Source: Gambelia wislizenii (lineage: Eukaryota; Chordata; Lepidosauria; Squamata; Crotaphytidae). Taken from it: a DNA stretch of 64,000 nucleotides. The DNA lies in NCBI GenBank assembly GCA_030847615.1, contig JAUMIR010000003.1, forward strand, positions 334,309,756-334,373,755, written 5' to 3'. Position 1 is the first letter of the stretch. Each line of letters opens with the position of its first letter. The notes under the pieces were generated by a model. It searched no databases and had not been told where the DNA came from. It saw only the letters and a program-made list of their open reading frames with translations. Below, piece by piece: positions 12,135 through 23,009 of this stretch. The translations under genes and the position numbers were made by a program.

Positions 12135-13417
12135 CAGTCGTCCCTTCACATTTGCGGGGGTTAGGTTCCACGGACCCCCGCAAATGTGAAAAATCCACGA
12201 ATATTGTTTGCCCCCCCACCAAAGCAACCACGGGGAATCCGGAGGCCCCATAGTTGCTTTCCCCCGCCTCCCCACTCCCTTCCTAGGCCTTCCCAGGGCC
12301 TCCGGAGACCCTCCCAAGGCCCCGTGGATGCCTCCCCAGCCCTCCCCACTCCCGCCCAAACCCTCAATGGGGTCTCCGAGGAGGCCTCCCTGTCCCTCCC
12401 CCCTCCCTCCCAAGGCCTTCGCAGGGCCCCGAGGAGGCCTCCCCGGTCCTCCCCAAGGCCTTTGCGGGGCCTTGCAAGGCCCCGTGGAGGCCTTCCCAGC
12501 CCTCCCCTCCCTCCCAAGGCCTTCATGGGGCTTCGCAAGCCCCCACGGAGGCCTTCCCGGCCCTCCCCCCTCGCCCCCAAGGCCTTCACAGGGCCTCGCA
12601 AGGCCCTGCAGAGGCCTCCCCCCTCCCCCCAAGGCCTTTGCGGGGCCTCCCCAGTGCACCCCAAGGTCTTCGCAGGGCCTCACAAGGCCCTGTGGAGGCC
12701 TCCCTGGCCCTCCCCCCTCGCCCCCAAGGCCTTCGCGGGGCCTCGTAAGGCCCCGCGGAGGCCTCCCCGGTCCACCCCCTCCCTCCCAAGGCCTTCGTGG
12801 GGCCTCGTAAGGCCCTGCGGAGGCCTTCCCAGCCCTCCCCCCTCCCTCCCAAGGCCTTCACGGGGCCTCACAAGGTCCCGCGGAGGCCTCCCTGGTCCAC
12901 CCCAAGGCCTTCGTGGGGCCTCAAAAGGCCCTGCGGAGGACTTCCCGGCCCTCCCCCTCCCTCCCAAAGCCTTCACGAGGCCTCCAGAGGGTCTCCGAAG
13001 GTCCCGTGGAGGCCTTCCTAGCCCTCCTCCCTCCCCCCCAAGGCCTTCGCAGGGCCCCGCGGAGGCCTCCCTGGTCCTCCCCAAGGCCTTTGTGGGCCTC
13101 GCAAGGCCCCACGGAGGCCTCCCTGGCCCTTCCCCTCCCTCCCAAGGCCTTCACGGGGCCTTCGGAGGGTCTCTGAAGGCCCCGCGGAGGCCTTCCCAGC
13201 CATCTCCCCTCCCTCCCAAGGCCTTCAGGGGGCCTCCGGAGGGTCTTCGAAGGCCCCGTGGAGGCCTCCCCGGCCCCCCCCCCCGCTCCGTCCCAGGGCT
13301 TTCACGGGGCCTCTGGAGGCCCCGTGTCATGGTTTTGGGGGGCCCCAGGGGGCCCTCCCAAAACCACGAATAATCAAAACCATGAATGCCGAGTTCGCGA
13401 ATGTGGAGGGACAACTG
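12135..13417. mobile_element. Tigger/pogo-like non-autonomous element carrying a GC-rich minisatellite
   Basis: Left terminus CAGTCGTCCCTTCACATTTG and right terminus CGCGAATGTGGAGGGACAAC-TG are inverted repeats, flanked by TA (12133-12134 and 13418-13419). That is the Tc1/mariner-Tigger pattern. The first 60 bp also fold on themselves (GCGGGGGT..ACCCCCGC). The interior from about 12298 to 13340 is almost entirely a minisatellite. No transposase is present. A short relative lies at 52038-52315. Confidence 0.75.
12298..13340. repeat. GC-rich minisatellite, unit about 62 bp
   Basis: Repeats of a unit centred on CAAGGCCTTCGCGGGGCCT followed by AAGGCCCCGCGGAGGCCT and a C/T-rich spacer. Distances between successive CAAGGCC starts are mostly 61-63 bases, with shorter (32, 43, 52, 53) and longer (74, 75) variants, so the array has been reshuffled by deletion and duplication. 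It lies within the Tigger-like element. Long open frames on both strands (up to 395 codons on plus, 218 on minus) arise because the unit lacks stop codons. They read as Pro/Ala/Arg or Gly/Arg-rich repeats and are not taken as genes. Confidence 0.9.
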
Positions 13418-13419
13418 TA

Positions 13420-15767
13420 TATCCATTAGGTTCTCAGTCTCATCAATGACTTTGTATTGCATGCTTTCTGGATTTTTGGCAATAAAGTTTTCTGATGAAC
13501 CTGAAGCTTGTGCTCTATCAGTTTTGGAATGCTAATACTTGACACATGGGAAGCCCTTTTCTCCTGCATTTCCTTGGGTGATTTGTCATAGAACACATGC
13601 TAGCAGGAAAAAAGAGGTGGCTGGCTCACACTTTTCCTAATCTCTTTCTGCTATCTTGTTTTTTCTTTTCCCCTTTTTTTTCTTTTCTTTTCTCTTCCTT
13701 TTCCTCTCTTCTCTGATGCCTGGTGGGTGAGGGACAGATGACTCTTGCAAGAGATCTAGTTGGTTTCAGAAGGCTTATGAGGGTAGACCAAAGGCCTAAA
13801 TTTGTTCATCCGAGTCCTGTGTATATATGTCTTAAGTCTCACATGTGGCATTGAACTGAGCTCTTTGGAAGAAAGAAGGTATAGAAAAGTAATAAATAAA
13901 ATAAATGATGTAGCGACCACCCTATTTAGCACAGGACTGAACTGATCTCTACTATTATGGAGAAAGGCTATCAGAGAGTAAATGGCAATTAAAGAATGTT
14001 TTTCTTTGAAGAGGCAATTAGATGCTTTAAAGCACATTAAAAATGAATGGAGATAGAAATAGAAGTTGTTAATATTCGGGTAACAATTCCCTTCATACCT
14101 TTTACATACTATAAACTTTTTAAGCCACTTAGTAATAATTGGATCATTTTAATATTGCACATGTGAGTCTTTTGAAGATGTCTGCCTTTAATTGCCATGA
14201 TGGAGCTTTGCATTTTGTAGCTTCAGCTTGAAGCCAATAGGACTCTCACTTGGGGTATCATTGTGCTTTAATGGAAATACTATATAAGAATATTACAAAA
14301 TCAGATTCGTGGACCATCTACTGCACCAATGTCTCTTGGATTGAACTTGCTGGTTGCTGGGAAGCAAATAATAATACTGGGCCAAACTGGTTTCCATTTT
14401 TCTTGTGCCTCACATCTATTATGCCTATTATGCAGCAAAAAAATCAGTCTATGATTGCCATAGAACAGCTTTCTTCAACCTGGTGCCCTTCAGATGTATG
14501 GATGGTAACAATGGCAGATGTAGTCCAACTTGTCTGGAAAGTTGCCATAGTGAGTGCATTCAGCAGGAAGCTACATCCCATCCCATTCCATCCCATCCCA
14601 TCTCTCTGATTGGCATACTTTTTTTTTATCACGGTGTTTGTTTCAAACACCTCATTGTTATCACCTACTAGAGTTAGATTGCAGCTTGGAATTCTTCAGG
14701 CATCATGTCCACTGGCCATGCTGTCTGGGGAATTCTCAGAATTGGTCCTAAAGGTAACTTCTCCAACCTCTGACCTGACTAGACAGCATATCCTACCAAG
14801 GATCTCCAACCAGGTTTGCCCACTCAGGAGCATCTAACACCCTTGAATCACAGGACCAAACTTAACACCTGGTGTTGTCATAGCTATGCTAAGATAACAC
14901 AAGGGGCTCATCTATACAAGAAGAAATAATGCACATCCCTGCACATTATAGTCAATTCACAACAACGTTCTTTTGTCTCCATGGCATTTTGGCAAAAATG
15001 ATAGTATGTGAAGCTCTCCTCTGTGATGTTCACACAGCTGTGAATCAAGATGGTGGCCTTCTAATTGTTTTGTGGGGGGGGTGACGAAGGTGAAGGGGAC
15101 CTGGCAGTGCCTGGAGATGATAAGGAGGGTGGCCACCATGAGGAAGAGGAGGAGAGCTGCCTGCCCTTCACCCATCATGGTGTGGTGGCCTCCTAGTCTG
15201 GCTGCAAAAGGACAGTAGGAGTCGCCTGGCCAGCCACTGGGAGAAGGAAGAGGAGGGTGGTTTTTCACCGCTCTTGCAGAAGATGAGATGAAGTGGCAAA
15301 GAGCTTCCTCATCTTCCTTCTCCCAGCAGCTGGCCAGGTGGCTACTACTGTCCCTGCTTGCTGCTGCTGAAATGGTTGAAGGACAGGCGGCTCTCCTCCT
15401 CTTCCTTGCGGTGGCCACCCTCATCATCATCTCTGGGTGCTGCCAGGTCCCCTTCACCTTCCTTGCCCTCCATTGAGCAAAACAACATGGTTGCCATCTT
15501 GTTTCACAGCCGTGTTCCCTTTCGACAGTGAAGTTTTTTTAAAATAGAAGTAAACAAAAAGCGCACAATCACTAGTGCTTCCAGGAGTTTGACTGCAAGC
15601 CTGTGCCTGCACATGGGTGGCCAATCAGATGAAGAGTTCTACCCTCTCTGGACTGCAGAACAAAATTGCAGTGGTGTTCAGAAGAGTAGGAATGCACATT
15701 TCCTTTGGGGGAAAAAATCTGCAGAGGCTTTTCCCAGAGTATATTTCTTGTCATATATGGCTAGGAG
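13420..15767. other. No gene seen; small repeats only
   Basis: Contains a degraded hAT-type fragment at about 14465-14560 (TTCAACCTGGTGCCCTTCAG ... GATGTAGTCCAACTTGTCTG) and a short (CATCC)n run at 14574-14602. At 15100-15480 there is a GAAGGAAGAGGAGG-type region with local inverted similarity. No reading frame here is convincing. Confidence 0.5.
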
Positions 15768-16165
15768 GATTATAGAATCATAGGACTTTTTCAAATGGTT
15801 GAAAAAACCCACGAGGAGGTTGGGAGAAGAACAGGGCTGTTGCACTTGCACAGCCCCATTTCAGATGACAGAGTGCTCCTCCCGACCTCCTCCTGACCTC
15901 CTCCTGACCATCCTCCGTGCTGCTCGCACCACTTTTTATTGATGGAAAACCTCTGTGAATAAAAAGCAGTATGAGCAGCATGGGGGGAAGGTCAGGAGGA
16001 GATTGGGAGGAGGACTGCATCGTCTGAAACAGGGCTGTATAAGCACGACAGCCCCGTTCTCCTGACCTCCTCATGGGTTTTTTCAACCGTTTGAAAAAGT
16101 CCATATAGTTGGAAGAGATCACAAGGGCCATCCAGTCCAACACCCTGCCATGCAGGAATACACAA
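15768..16165 (-). mobile_element. CR1 3' terminus split by a DNA transposon
   Basis: TATAGAATCATA at 15771-15782 is the complement of the CR1 octamer end. The next CR1 bases (TAGTTGGAAGAGATCACAAG, then GGCCATCCAGTCCAACACCC) resume only at 16103. The 320 bp in between is the element at 15783-16102 plus its ATA duplication. Only about 75 bp of CR1 remain. Confidence 0.85.
15783..16102. mobile_element. Foldback DNA transposon, family C
   Basis: Starts GGACTTTTTCAAATGGTTGA and ends with the near-perfect complement. Flanked by ATA on both sides, inside a CR1 copy that proves the empty site. The two halves are imperfect complements over most of the 320 bp (GAGGAGGT, ACAGGGCTGT, CAGCCCC and CTCCTCCC blocks mirrored on the right), so the whole element can fold into a long hairpin. 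No coding capacity. It shares the GGACTTT terminus and 3-bp duplication with families A, B and D. Confidence 0.85.
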
Positions 16166-16573
16166 TCAAATTAGAGAGAAAAGAAAAATAAGATTAGGGA
16201 TAAAAGAATCAATTTATTGCCTGTTGATGTTTCAGATGGATTCAACTATAAATCTGCTCTAGCCAATTACCATACTAGTCTTAGATTTTAAAAGAACACA
16301 CAAACATCCCCATATGTTTCATAATTTTTTCCAAGATACACATTTTGTATGCATCTTTTCCTGGAAAAAAAAACACTTTTGAATATGCAACCTTTCTGAA
16401 TATTTTCTATAAGGTTTTGGAGCTGAGAATAGCACTGAAAAATCCTATGAACTGCACAGTTTAAAGGATAACTGTTTTTCATGACTTACAGTTACTGGGA
16501 GTGTGGGGCTTGAAGGCTTGGCTACCTAAAAGGTCCCTTTTACTTCTCCTCCCAGAATACGGGTGGTCTAGGC

Positions 16574-16846
16574 CAGTGGACCCCCAGGGGGCCGCAATGT
16601 CCTCACAGAGAGTTTGCGAAGGCTTAAAGGCTACTTGGCCCACCTCCTATCTGCAGTAAGAGTGGCCATGTGACAGGAGCCAAGGAAAAGGTTTGCTGGC
16701 TTGGCCTGCACATTGCCATTTAATCCGCTTGAGACAGAAACTCACAGGAAGATGTAGGAGAAAAATTTTCCCTCCCCCTCCAGTGCCTCTGAGGGAAGGT
16801 TTAATGGATGATGTAATTGTATTATTATTATCTGGTGTTGTTGTTC

Positions 16847-16888
<42 letters not shown>

Positions 16889-16977
16889 TTTTAAATCTTG
16901 AGTCATGTCTTGGGGGTCCACAGCAACAAAAGATAATTAAAGGGGGTCCCTGATAAAGAAAAGGTTAAGAGCCACTG
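16574..16977. mobile_element. hAT-type MITE copy 1 with perfect 8-bp duplication
   Basis: Starts CAGTGGACCCCCAGGGGG and ends AAGGTTAAGAGCCACTG, the common hAT terminus form. It is flanked by the perfect 8-bp duplication GTCTAGGC (16566-16573 and 16978-16985). The interior is non-coding and shared with 20257-20641 and 21677-21958 (GACAGGAGCCAAGG, TTCCCTCCCCCTCCAGTGCC, GGTTTAATG blocks). A (TTA)n run at about 16850-16884 has expanded inside it. Confidence 0.9.
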
Positions 16978-16985
16978 GTCTAGGC

Positions 16986-18544
16986 CATTGATTTCACAAG
17001 GTTGTGCTTGCCCTGTTTTTTTTTGTAGGCACTGAGTGCTTGGCTATCCTTGATGGAATTAGTGAATGACACGTTTCCAGGTGTTCTTCAGGAAGTGCCT
17101 TGACCTGGGTATGACCTGTCTGAGGAATTTTCAAGTCCCCTCCCTACATTGTATGTAACTCAAGGCTTAATATCTGGGGAGTCCCTGGTTTACTTGACAA
17201 CCACATGGCAGGTCATAGCCAGCCAAGTTATTAAATATTGCCAATTATAGGTTACTGAAAAAAGTAGGGGCTGTCAGAGCAGGTAACAATTTCCAGACCA
17301 CAATGTGATGCCATGGATCAGGCCTCAGAAAACAGTTGCTGTATTCAGTGATGAGTTATTCAGTGGCATCACCTTTTTTTCAAGGCACCATACTCCTCAG
17401 TTTTACTAACTATGGGCCAGATGGGTGCCACAGATGGAAAATAAAACAAGTGACAGCAGTAAATACATTCCTGAGAAAAAAATTGGGCTCTACTGCATAT
17501 GATAAACATTGGGCGGGAGAACATAATAAGCCATATAAAACCAGAGCACTGTAATGATATAGGACCCATTCTTTAAGATCAATTGTGACATTGGTGTTTT
17601 CTAGATCTGAAGTTGTAAGATGGAACCAACATGAAATATTCCTTTAGAACAATAGAAGAAAAGTTTTTCTTTCCACTGAATTGGGCATATCTGCAATGTC
17701 AATACAATTGAACAAGAACATTATTGTCCTAAACACTGTTACTGGGACAAGCTTACTTGAGCAATACAAATAGTTGATCCTATGGATGGAAAAGTCAGGC
17801 TCTAAATACTGTTTATTTCTATGGTTCCTGTTTCAGATTTTGACTATATGCCACAGAAAGGAGAATGTATATTTTTTATGCACATTTTTCATCTCATGGA
17901 ACTGAGATATTAATTGACATTAATGCTTAATTCCAGCTTCCCTCTGTGTGTCTCTCTATCTCTGTTTCTCTCTCCCCCTTATGTAACTGGGATTAAGCAT
18001 TAATGCCAATTAATGTCAACTAATACCCCAGTCAAGTAAAACCACTACTCTTTCTCTCTCTAGAGTGGGAATGGTTATTTTCTTTTCTTTGATATATTAG
18101 GAAAACAGCTCCCACAGCTGTTCCCTGGTGTGTTGAGGTGAGTGGGAAGAAAAGCTGGTGTAGCCATTCTCCATGTTACTAATAGGTCATGTTAGCCTTA
18201 CAATGAAAACCCTGAACGATAGGTTGATGTAACTGAAGTTTTCCCAATAGCAAATTAAATTCTCTGAAATTCAACTGAGGAACTGGTATATATATAAAAA
18301 AAGAAGAAAACAGAGGAACTGGATCAAAATGAAACAGTGATCTCTTTCCTACTAATTTACTGTTCACCTTGATCCTAGTGGGTTCTGTTAATCAGTTCTC
18401 CACTTTATAGTTTGAAATCATTTTCTCTTCATCTCTTAATTATACAAAAGTCCCCAAAGCCACCGATAGGCAATTCCTTTATTAATCAAAGCTGCAACAA
18501 AGGTATGGGTATCCACAGAGTATATGAGTGCTTGTTACTTACAG
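16986..18544. other. No gene seen
   Basis: Single-copy-looking AT-rich DNA. A short (CT)n-rich patch lies at about 17943-17975. Nothing else is recognised. Confidence 0.5.
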
Positions 18545-19556
18545 TACATTTAAATAAATATAAGTGGGTGCTCAGCAGTGGCTCCTCTTCATCTTGGAAA
18601 GATGTGACCAGTGGGGTGCCAAAGGGTTCTGTCCTGGGCTCAGTGCTATTCAACATCTTTATCAATGACTTGGATGACAGAATTAGGGGCATGCTTATCA
18701 AATTTGCAGATGACACCAAATTAGGAGGAGTAGCTAATACCCTAAAGGACAGGATCAAAATTCAAAAAGACCTGAATAGACTAGAAAGCTGGGCCAAAGC
18801 TAACAAAATGAAAATCAATACGGAGAAATGTAAGGTACTGCACTTAGGGCAGACAAACAAAATGCATAGATATAGGTTGGGGGAGACCTGGCTAAAGGAG
18901 ACTACACGCGAAAGGTAGTAGACCACAAGTTGAACATGAGTCAACAGTGTGATGCGGCAGCTAAAAAGACCAATGTGATTTTGGGCTACATCAATAGTAG
19001 TGTCTAGATCAAGGGAAGTAATAGTGCCACTCTATTCTGCCTTGGTCAGGCCTCACCTGGAATACTGTGTCCAGTTCTGGGCACCACAATTCCAAAAGGA
19101 TATTGACAAATTGGAGTGTGTCCAGAGAAGGGCAACTAAAATGGTGAAAGGTCTGGAAACCATGCCATATGAGGGAAGACTTAGGGAGCTGGGTATGTTT
19201 AGCCTGGAAAAAAGATGGTTAAGGGGTGATATGATAGCCCTGTTTTAAGTATTTGAAGGGGTGTCACATTGAGGATGGAGCAAGCTTGTTTTCTGCTGCT
19301 CCAGAGACATGGATGCAAGCGCCAAGAACAGAGATTCCACCTCAACATTAGGAGGAACTTTCTGACAGTAAGAACTGTTCGGCAATGGAACACCCTCCCT
19401 CGGAGCGTGGTGGGGTCTCCTTCCTTGGAGGTCTTTAAACAGAGGCTGGATGGCCATCTGTCAGGGATGCTTTGATCAAGATTTCCTGCATGGCAGGGGG
19501 TTGGACTGGATGGCCCGTGTGGTCTCTTCCAACTCTACAATTCTATGATTCTAGGA
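18545..19556 (+). mobile_element. CR1 LINE, reverse-transcriptase 3' half to terminus, broken
   Basis: Encodes the CR1 block SSSSWKDVTSGVPKGSVLGS, then VLFNIFINDLDD, and the catalytic FADD box in IKFADDTKLGG (18556-18918). After frame breaks it continues as [20 protein letters not shown] and [20 protein letters not shown] (19000-19248). A third frame gives the terminal NTLPRSVVGSPSLEVFKQRL (19269-19475). The end is ACTCTACAATTCTATGATTC, the CR1 octamer terminus. At least two frameshifts make it inactive. No endonuclease domain or 5' end is present. Confidence 0.93.
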
Positions 19557-19970
19557 AAGCTAGATTTTAAAGGAAGAGTTGGAAATTGTTCCCTGTTACA
19601 AATCCACTTCTCCTGTCTATTTATTCATATTTTAGTACATGGAGCAGAATGGAGATAAATATGAAATAGTAGCTTATGTAATTTTACTGAGACAAATGAT
19701 ACTCTCTCCCTGTCCACATGGAACACACTCCTATTGCCTTGGCTGACTTTCCCTACTGCAGCATCTGGAATAGCTTCATTGCCCACAAATTGTACACAGC
19801 AAAACTGTTCCATGCTTCAGTGGTATGTAGTTACAGAAGCCTTGTTGTTGCAACAGGATATGGATGAGGATCTGCATTCATAAGCACATCTGAATGGCAC
19901 TGCAAATTGGCAACATCTGCATCCAGATGCACATCTGGATACAGATGTGCCCATATATTACTTTCATTAG

Positions 19971-20130
19971 AGCATGGTGGGGTCTCCTTCCTTGGAGGTC
20001 TTTAAACAGAGACTGGATGGCCATTTGTCGGGGATGCTTTGATTGTGATTTCCTGCATGGCAGGGGGTTGGACTGGATGGCCCTCGTAGTCTCTTCCAAC
20101 TCTACAATTCTATGATTCTATGATTCTAAA
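19971..20130 (+). mobile_element. CR1 LINE 3' end fragment
   Basis: GAGCATGGTGGGGTCTCC through TTTAAACAGAGACTGGATGG to three ATTCTATG-like octamers at 20106-20129. Clean terminal repeat, 5' truncated to about 160 bp. Confidence 0.9.
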
Positions 20131-20256
20131 TACAAATTCACATATACACAGAGTCAAAAGTAAACCCTAATGAACTCATCTCCAAAGAGTAGAGGGATGG
20201 GGAAACGTATACGTTTCCAGATGTTCTTAGACTTCACCTCCTATCATTATCTAGAC

Positions 20257-20641
20257 CAGTGATTGTTAACCTGGTCTGGGGACCCCCAGGGGCTGTGATG
20301 TCCTCACAAGTGGTCTGAGAAGGCTTGAGGGCTGCTCAGCCCACCTCCTGCCTGCAGTGGAGTGGCCACATGACAGGAGCCAAGGCAAAGGCTGGCTAGG
20401 TGGCTTGGCCTGGGCTTTGCCGTTTAATCTGCTCCAGCCAAACTTGCAGGAAGAACCAAGAGAAAAGTCTTCCCTCCCCCTCCAGTGCCTCTGAGGAAAG
20501 GTTTAATGGATGATGTAATTGTATTGTTGTTATTATCTGGTATTATTATTAGGGTTTTAAATCTTGAGTGGTAGTGTGGGTCTGCGGCAACACAAGATAT
20601 TTAAAAGGGGTTCCTGGTAAAGAAAAGATTAAGAGCCACTG
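20257..20641. mobile_element. hAT-type MITE copy 2
   Basis: CAGTGATTGTTAACCTGG at the left and AAGATTAAGAGCCACTG at the right. The interior matches copy 1. Flanks ATCTAGAC and GTCTGGAA look like a decayed 8-bp duplication (5 of 8 positions agree). Confidence 0.85.
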
Positions 20642-20933
20642 GTCTGGAACATTAACCATAATGATTTGTTCTGATGGAAGTTGGAGCCTAAAAACAACTG
20701 GAGAGCCATACATTCTCCACCCTGATCCAGATGCATAGTCCTTTCTCATTTCTCATTAGCCTTCTAATTTTAGTTGAAGGGAAAATAGATATAGGATGAA
20801 TCTTCCATTTTAGAAATTCTTTAGAAAACCATTATCCTTTCCTGGTATAGATGCATTTTTCTGAATGTATAAAACAGCCAGTGTGGGTGGGGAGGGGGTG
20901 GTGGTTCAGAAACTATTATCTAAGGACTTTATC

Positions 20934-21484
20934 AGACCACCCCCCCTAAACCCATTCAGTTGATGGCATTACTTCTGCCAATTTTATGCCAACAAAAGAA
21001 CTCCCCATGCCACACTTACCTCCTATCCCTGTGAAAAGGCTTCCCCAGCAATGAATGAGGAGCGAACAGAGCTCCGTTCACTTCCTCTATTGAAATCCCA
21101 CAGATTCTCGCAAGAATACATAGCACGAGAAATTAAAAAATAAAAAAATAACAAAGTAAAAGTTCACAAAAGCACATAAACACACTATAAAAGTCCCAAG
21201 TAAACTGGGGAGGGTCATAAAAAGTGCATCACCTACCTGGATGTAATGATCTCACCCTGAAGTGTTCTGGCCAGACTGGCCATTGATGCTGCATTCATGT
21301 GAGTACAATAGCGCGTGGATTCAAAAGTGCCATGGGGATCAATTGACGGCTTGGGCTGTCAATAAAATGGGACAGGTTTTGGACTGGACATGATTGTGAA
21401 AAGGTGACATTGTGTGGTATGCATGCCATTTTGCGAGCATTAGGTATCCTTATGACACCGTATTTGCATGGTCTGATAAAGTTT
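20934..21484. mobile_element. Non-autonomous DNA transposon, family B copy 2 (inverted)
   Basis: Left end GGACTTTATCAGACCA, right end TGGTCTGATAAAGTTT. The interior runs in the opposite order to copy 1: TTTTATGCCAACAAAAGAAC near the left, and ATTGACGGCTTGGGCTGTCA near 21350, a perfect small stem. Flanks are TAA and TTA, so the 3-bp duplication is imperfect. Confidence 0.8.
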
Positions 21485-21676
21485 TTAGAATGGGAGAAAT
21501 CCTAATAACATAATAAGTAGTGACCTATTATGCTTCATAGGGCTTGAACTCAAGAGGAACTCAACATGTTTCTGCAAAATTTTAATTCTGAACTAACAAT
21601 CTGGATATGTGAAGTGAAACAACCAGATCTGCTAAGCCTTGCTCAAGTAAACAATAATGTTTTGAACCTGCTAGAG

Positions 21677-21958
21677 CAGTGGTTTTTAATCTGTGGTCTG
21701 TGGACCCCCAAGGAGATACAATGTCCTCACCGGGGGCCTGCGAAGGCTTGAAGGCTGCTCAGCCCATCAGCCACAAACTTGCGGGAAGAAACAAGAGAAA
21801 AGTCTTCCCTCCCCCTCCAGTGCTTCTGAGGGAAGGTTTAATGAATGGTATAATTGTGTTGTTGTTGTTGTTTTAAATCTTGAATTAAGTCTTGGAGGGC
21901 CGCTGCAACAAAATATATTTAAAGGGGTCCTTGGTAAAGAAAAAGTTAAGAGCCACTG
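21677..21958. mobile_element. hAT-type MITE copy 3
   Basis: CAGTGGTTTTTAATCTGTGG to AAAGTTAAGAGCCACTG. The flanks TGCTAGAG and TGCCAGAG agree at 7 of 8 positions. Shorter than copies 1 and 2 through loss of the ACATGACAGGAGCC block. Confidence 0.88.
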
Positions 21959-21959
21959 T

Positions 21960-22745
21960 GCCAGAGATCACTTGAAGGCTTCTTCCAAAATGCATCCAGC
22001 GATGACTCCACCCCCCCCCCCACCGTTACCCAAGGAGCTCTTGGAAATTCCAAGAAAATATCGAGTTTCTAATATGTTGGGGAAAATAGCAGCAAATCAA
22101 TCTTAGCAATGCAAAAGGGGGGAACAGAGAAGGGGCTCTTTACGCCAACTTTACCCCTACTAACTCTGGACACACAGACACAAACACAAAATGAAGAATT
22201 AACAATGATATTTATTAAAGACTTAAAAATAATAACACCGTGCATGCACACATTCATACAAGAAGTATTCACACAAGACCACTAGGAATGGAAGAAGAGA
22301 GGTTGCCAGAGGGATAGAAAGGGAGATTTCTGGGGTGATACGACACCTGTCTTGTAGTCTGAAGTGGTTGAGTGAACCAGCAGCATGGATGGATGAATCT
22401 GGAGTGGCTAACACAGAGGGAGGGAGCATCGGTGTCTCCTAAAGCCATCCATAGTCCCCACGCTGCTAAAGCATCTTGAGAGGGACCAACAAGTGATCTC
22501 ACTTTGCACTGTGTTCGGAATGCTTCATGCAGAGTGCTAAGCAGGTTCAGCATATTAAAAGATCCTTGCTTCCAGGGGTTCTTTCCCCGACCTGCAATCA
22601 ATTTATCATGTTTGTCCATTTTGGGACTCCCTTCAAGCATGGCTTGCTTACTAAATCTCACTATCTAAGGTTTTACTAAAGTTTTCAGAGCAAAATTGCT
22701 TTTCACTTGCAAGCACTCTTACACAGGGCACAACTAACAATTCTA
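21960..22745. other. No gene; possible LTR-like segment
   Basis: A minus-strand AATAAA (complement at about 22213) is followed on that strand by a T/G-rich stretch with GTGTTTGTGTCTGTGTGTCC. This could be the end of an LTR, but I cannot define its ends. Otherwise nothing is recognised. Confidence 0.25.
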
Positions 22746-22749
22746 GGTT

Positions 22750-22985
22750 GCTAACGTGTCTTTTTAGACACACCCTTGCTGGGTTACACTAGCTGAGTGC
22801 GAAAGTGTTCCTTTAAAAACACTCCCACAAATAGGCAAGCTGAGTGCGGAGATGCCCTTTGTCTTTTTAACAAGGTGTCCCCACAAAATGTGCAAAGTGC
22901 GGACGTGTATCCATTGGCTTTAAAGCCGAAACATTTCCACAAAAGGGGGTAAGTGTGGAGAAGTTTCCCATGGCTAAGCCGGAAT
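22750..22985. repeat. Degenerate tandem array of five stem-loop units, period about 48-59 bp
   Basis: Successive units carry a small inverted repeat, then a CCCACAAAAT-like stretch, then AAGCTGAGTGCGG-like sequence. The stems differ from unit to unit but stay self-complementary: GTGTCT/AGACAC (22756-22771), AGTGTT/AACACT (22804-22823), CCTTTGT/ACAAGG (22856-22875, one bulge), GGCTTT/AAAGCC (22916-22927) and GGCT/AGCC (22972-22980). I do not recognise the parent element. It may be the inner part of an LTR or a decayed satellite. Confidence 0.6.
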
Positions 22986-23009
22986 TACCATGCAAAATGA
23001 GCAGAGAAA

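Noticed and set aside
12027..13462. Long open frames on both strands (395 codons plus, 218, 167 and 134 codons minus)
   Set aside because: They follow from a stop-free GC-rich minisatellite; the translations are Pro/Arg/Gly repeats without domain or start context.
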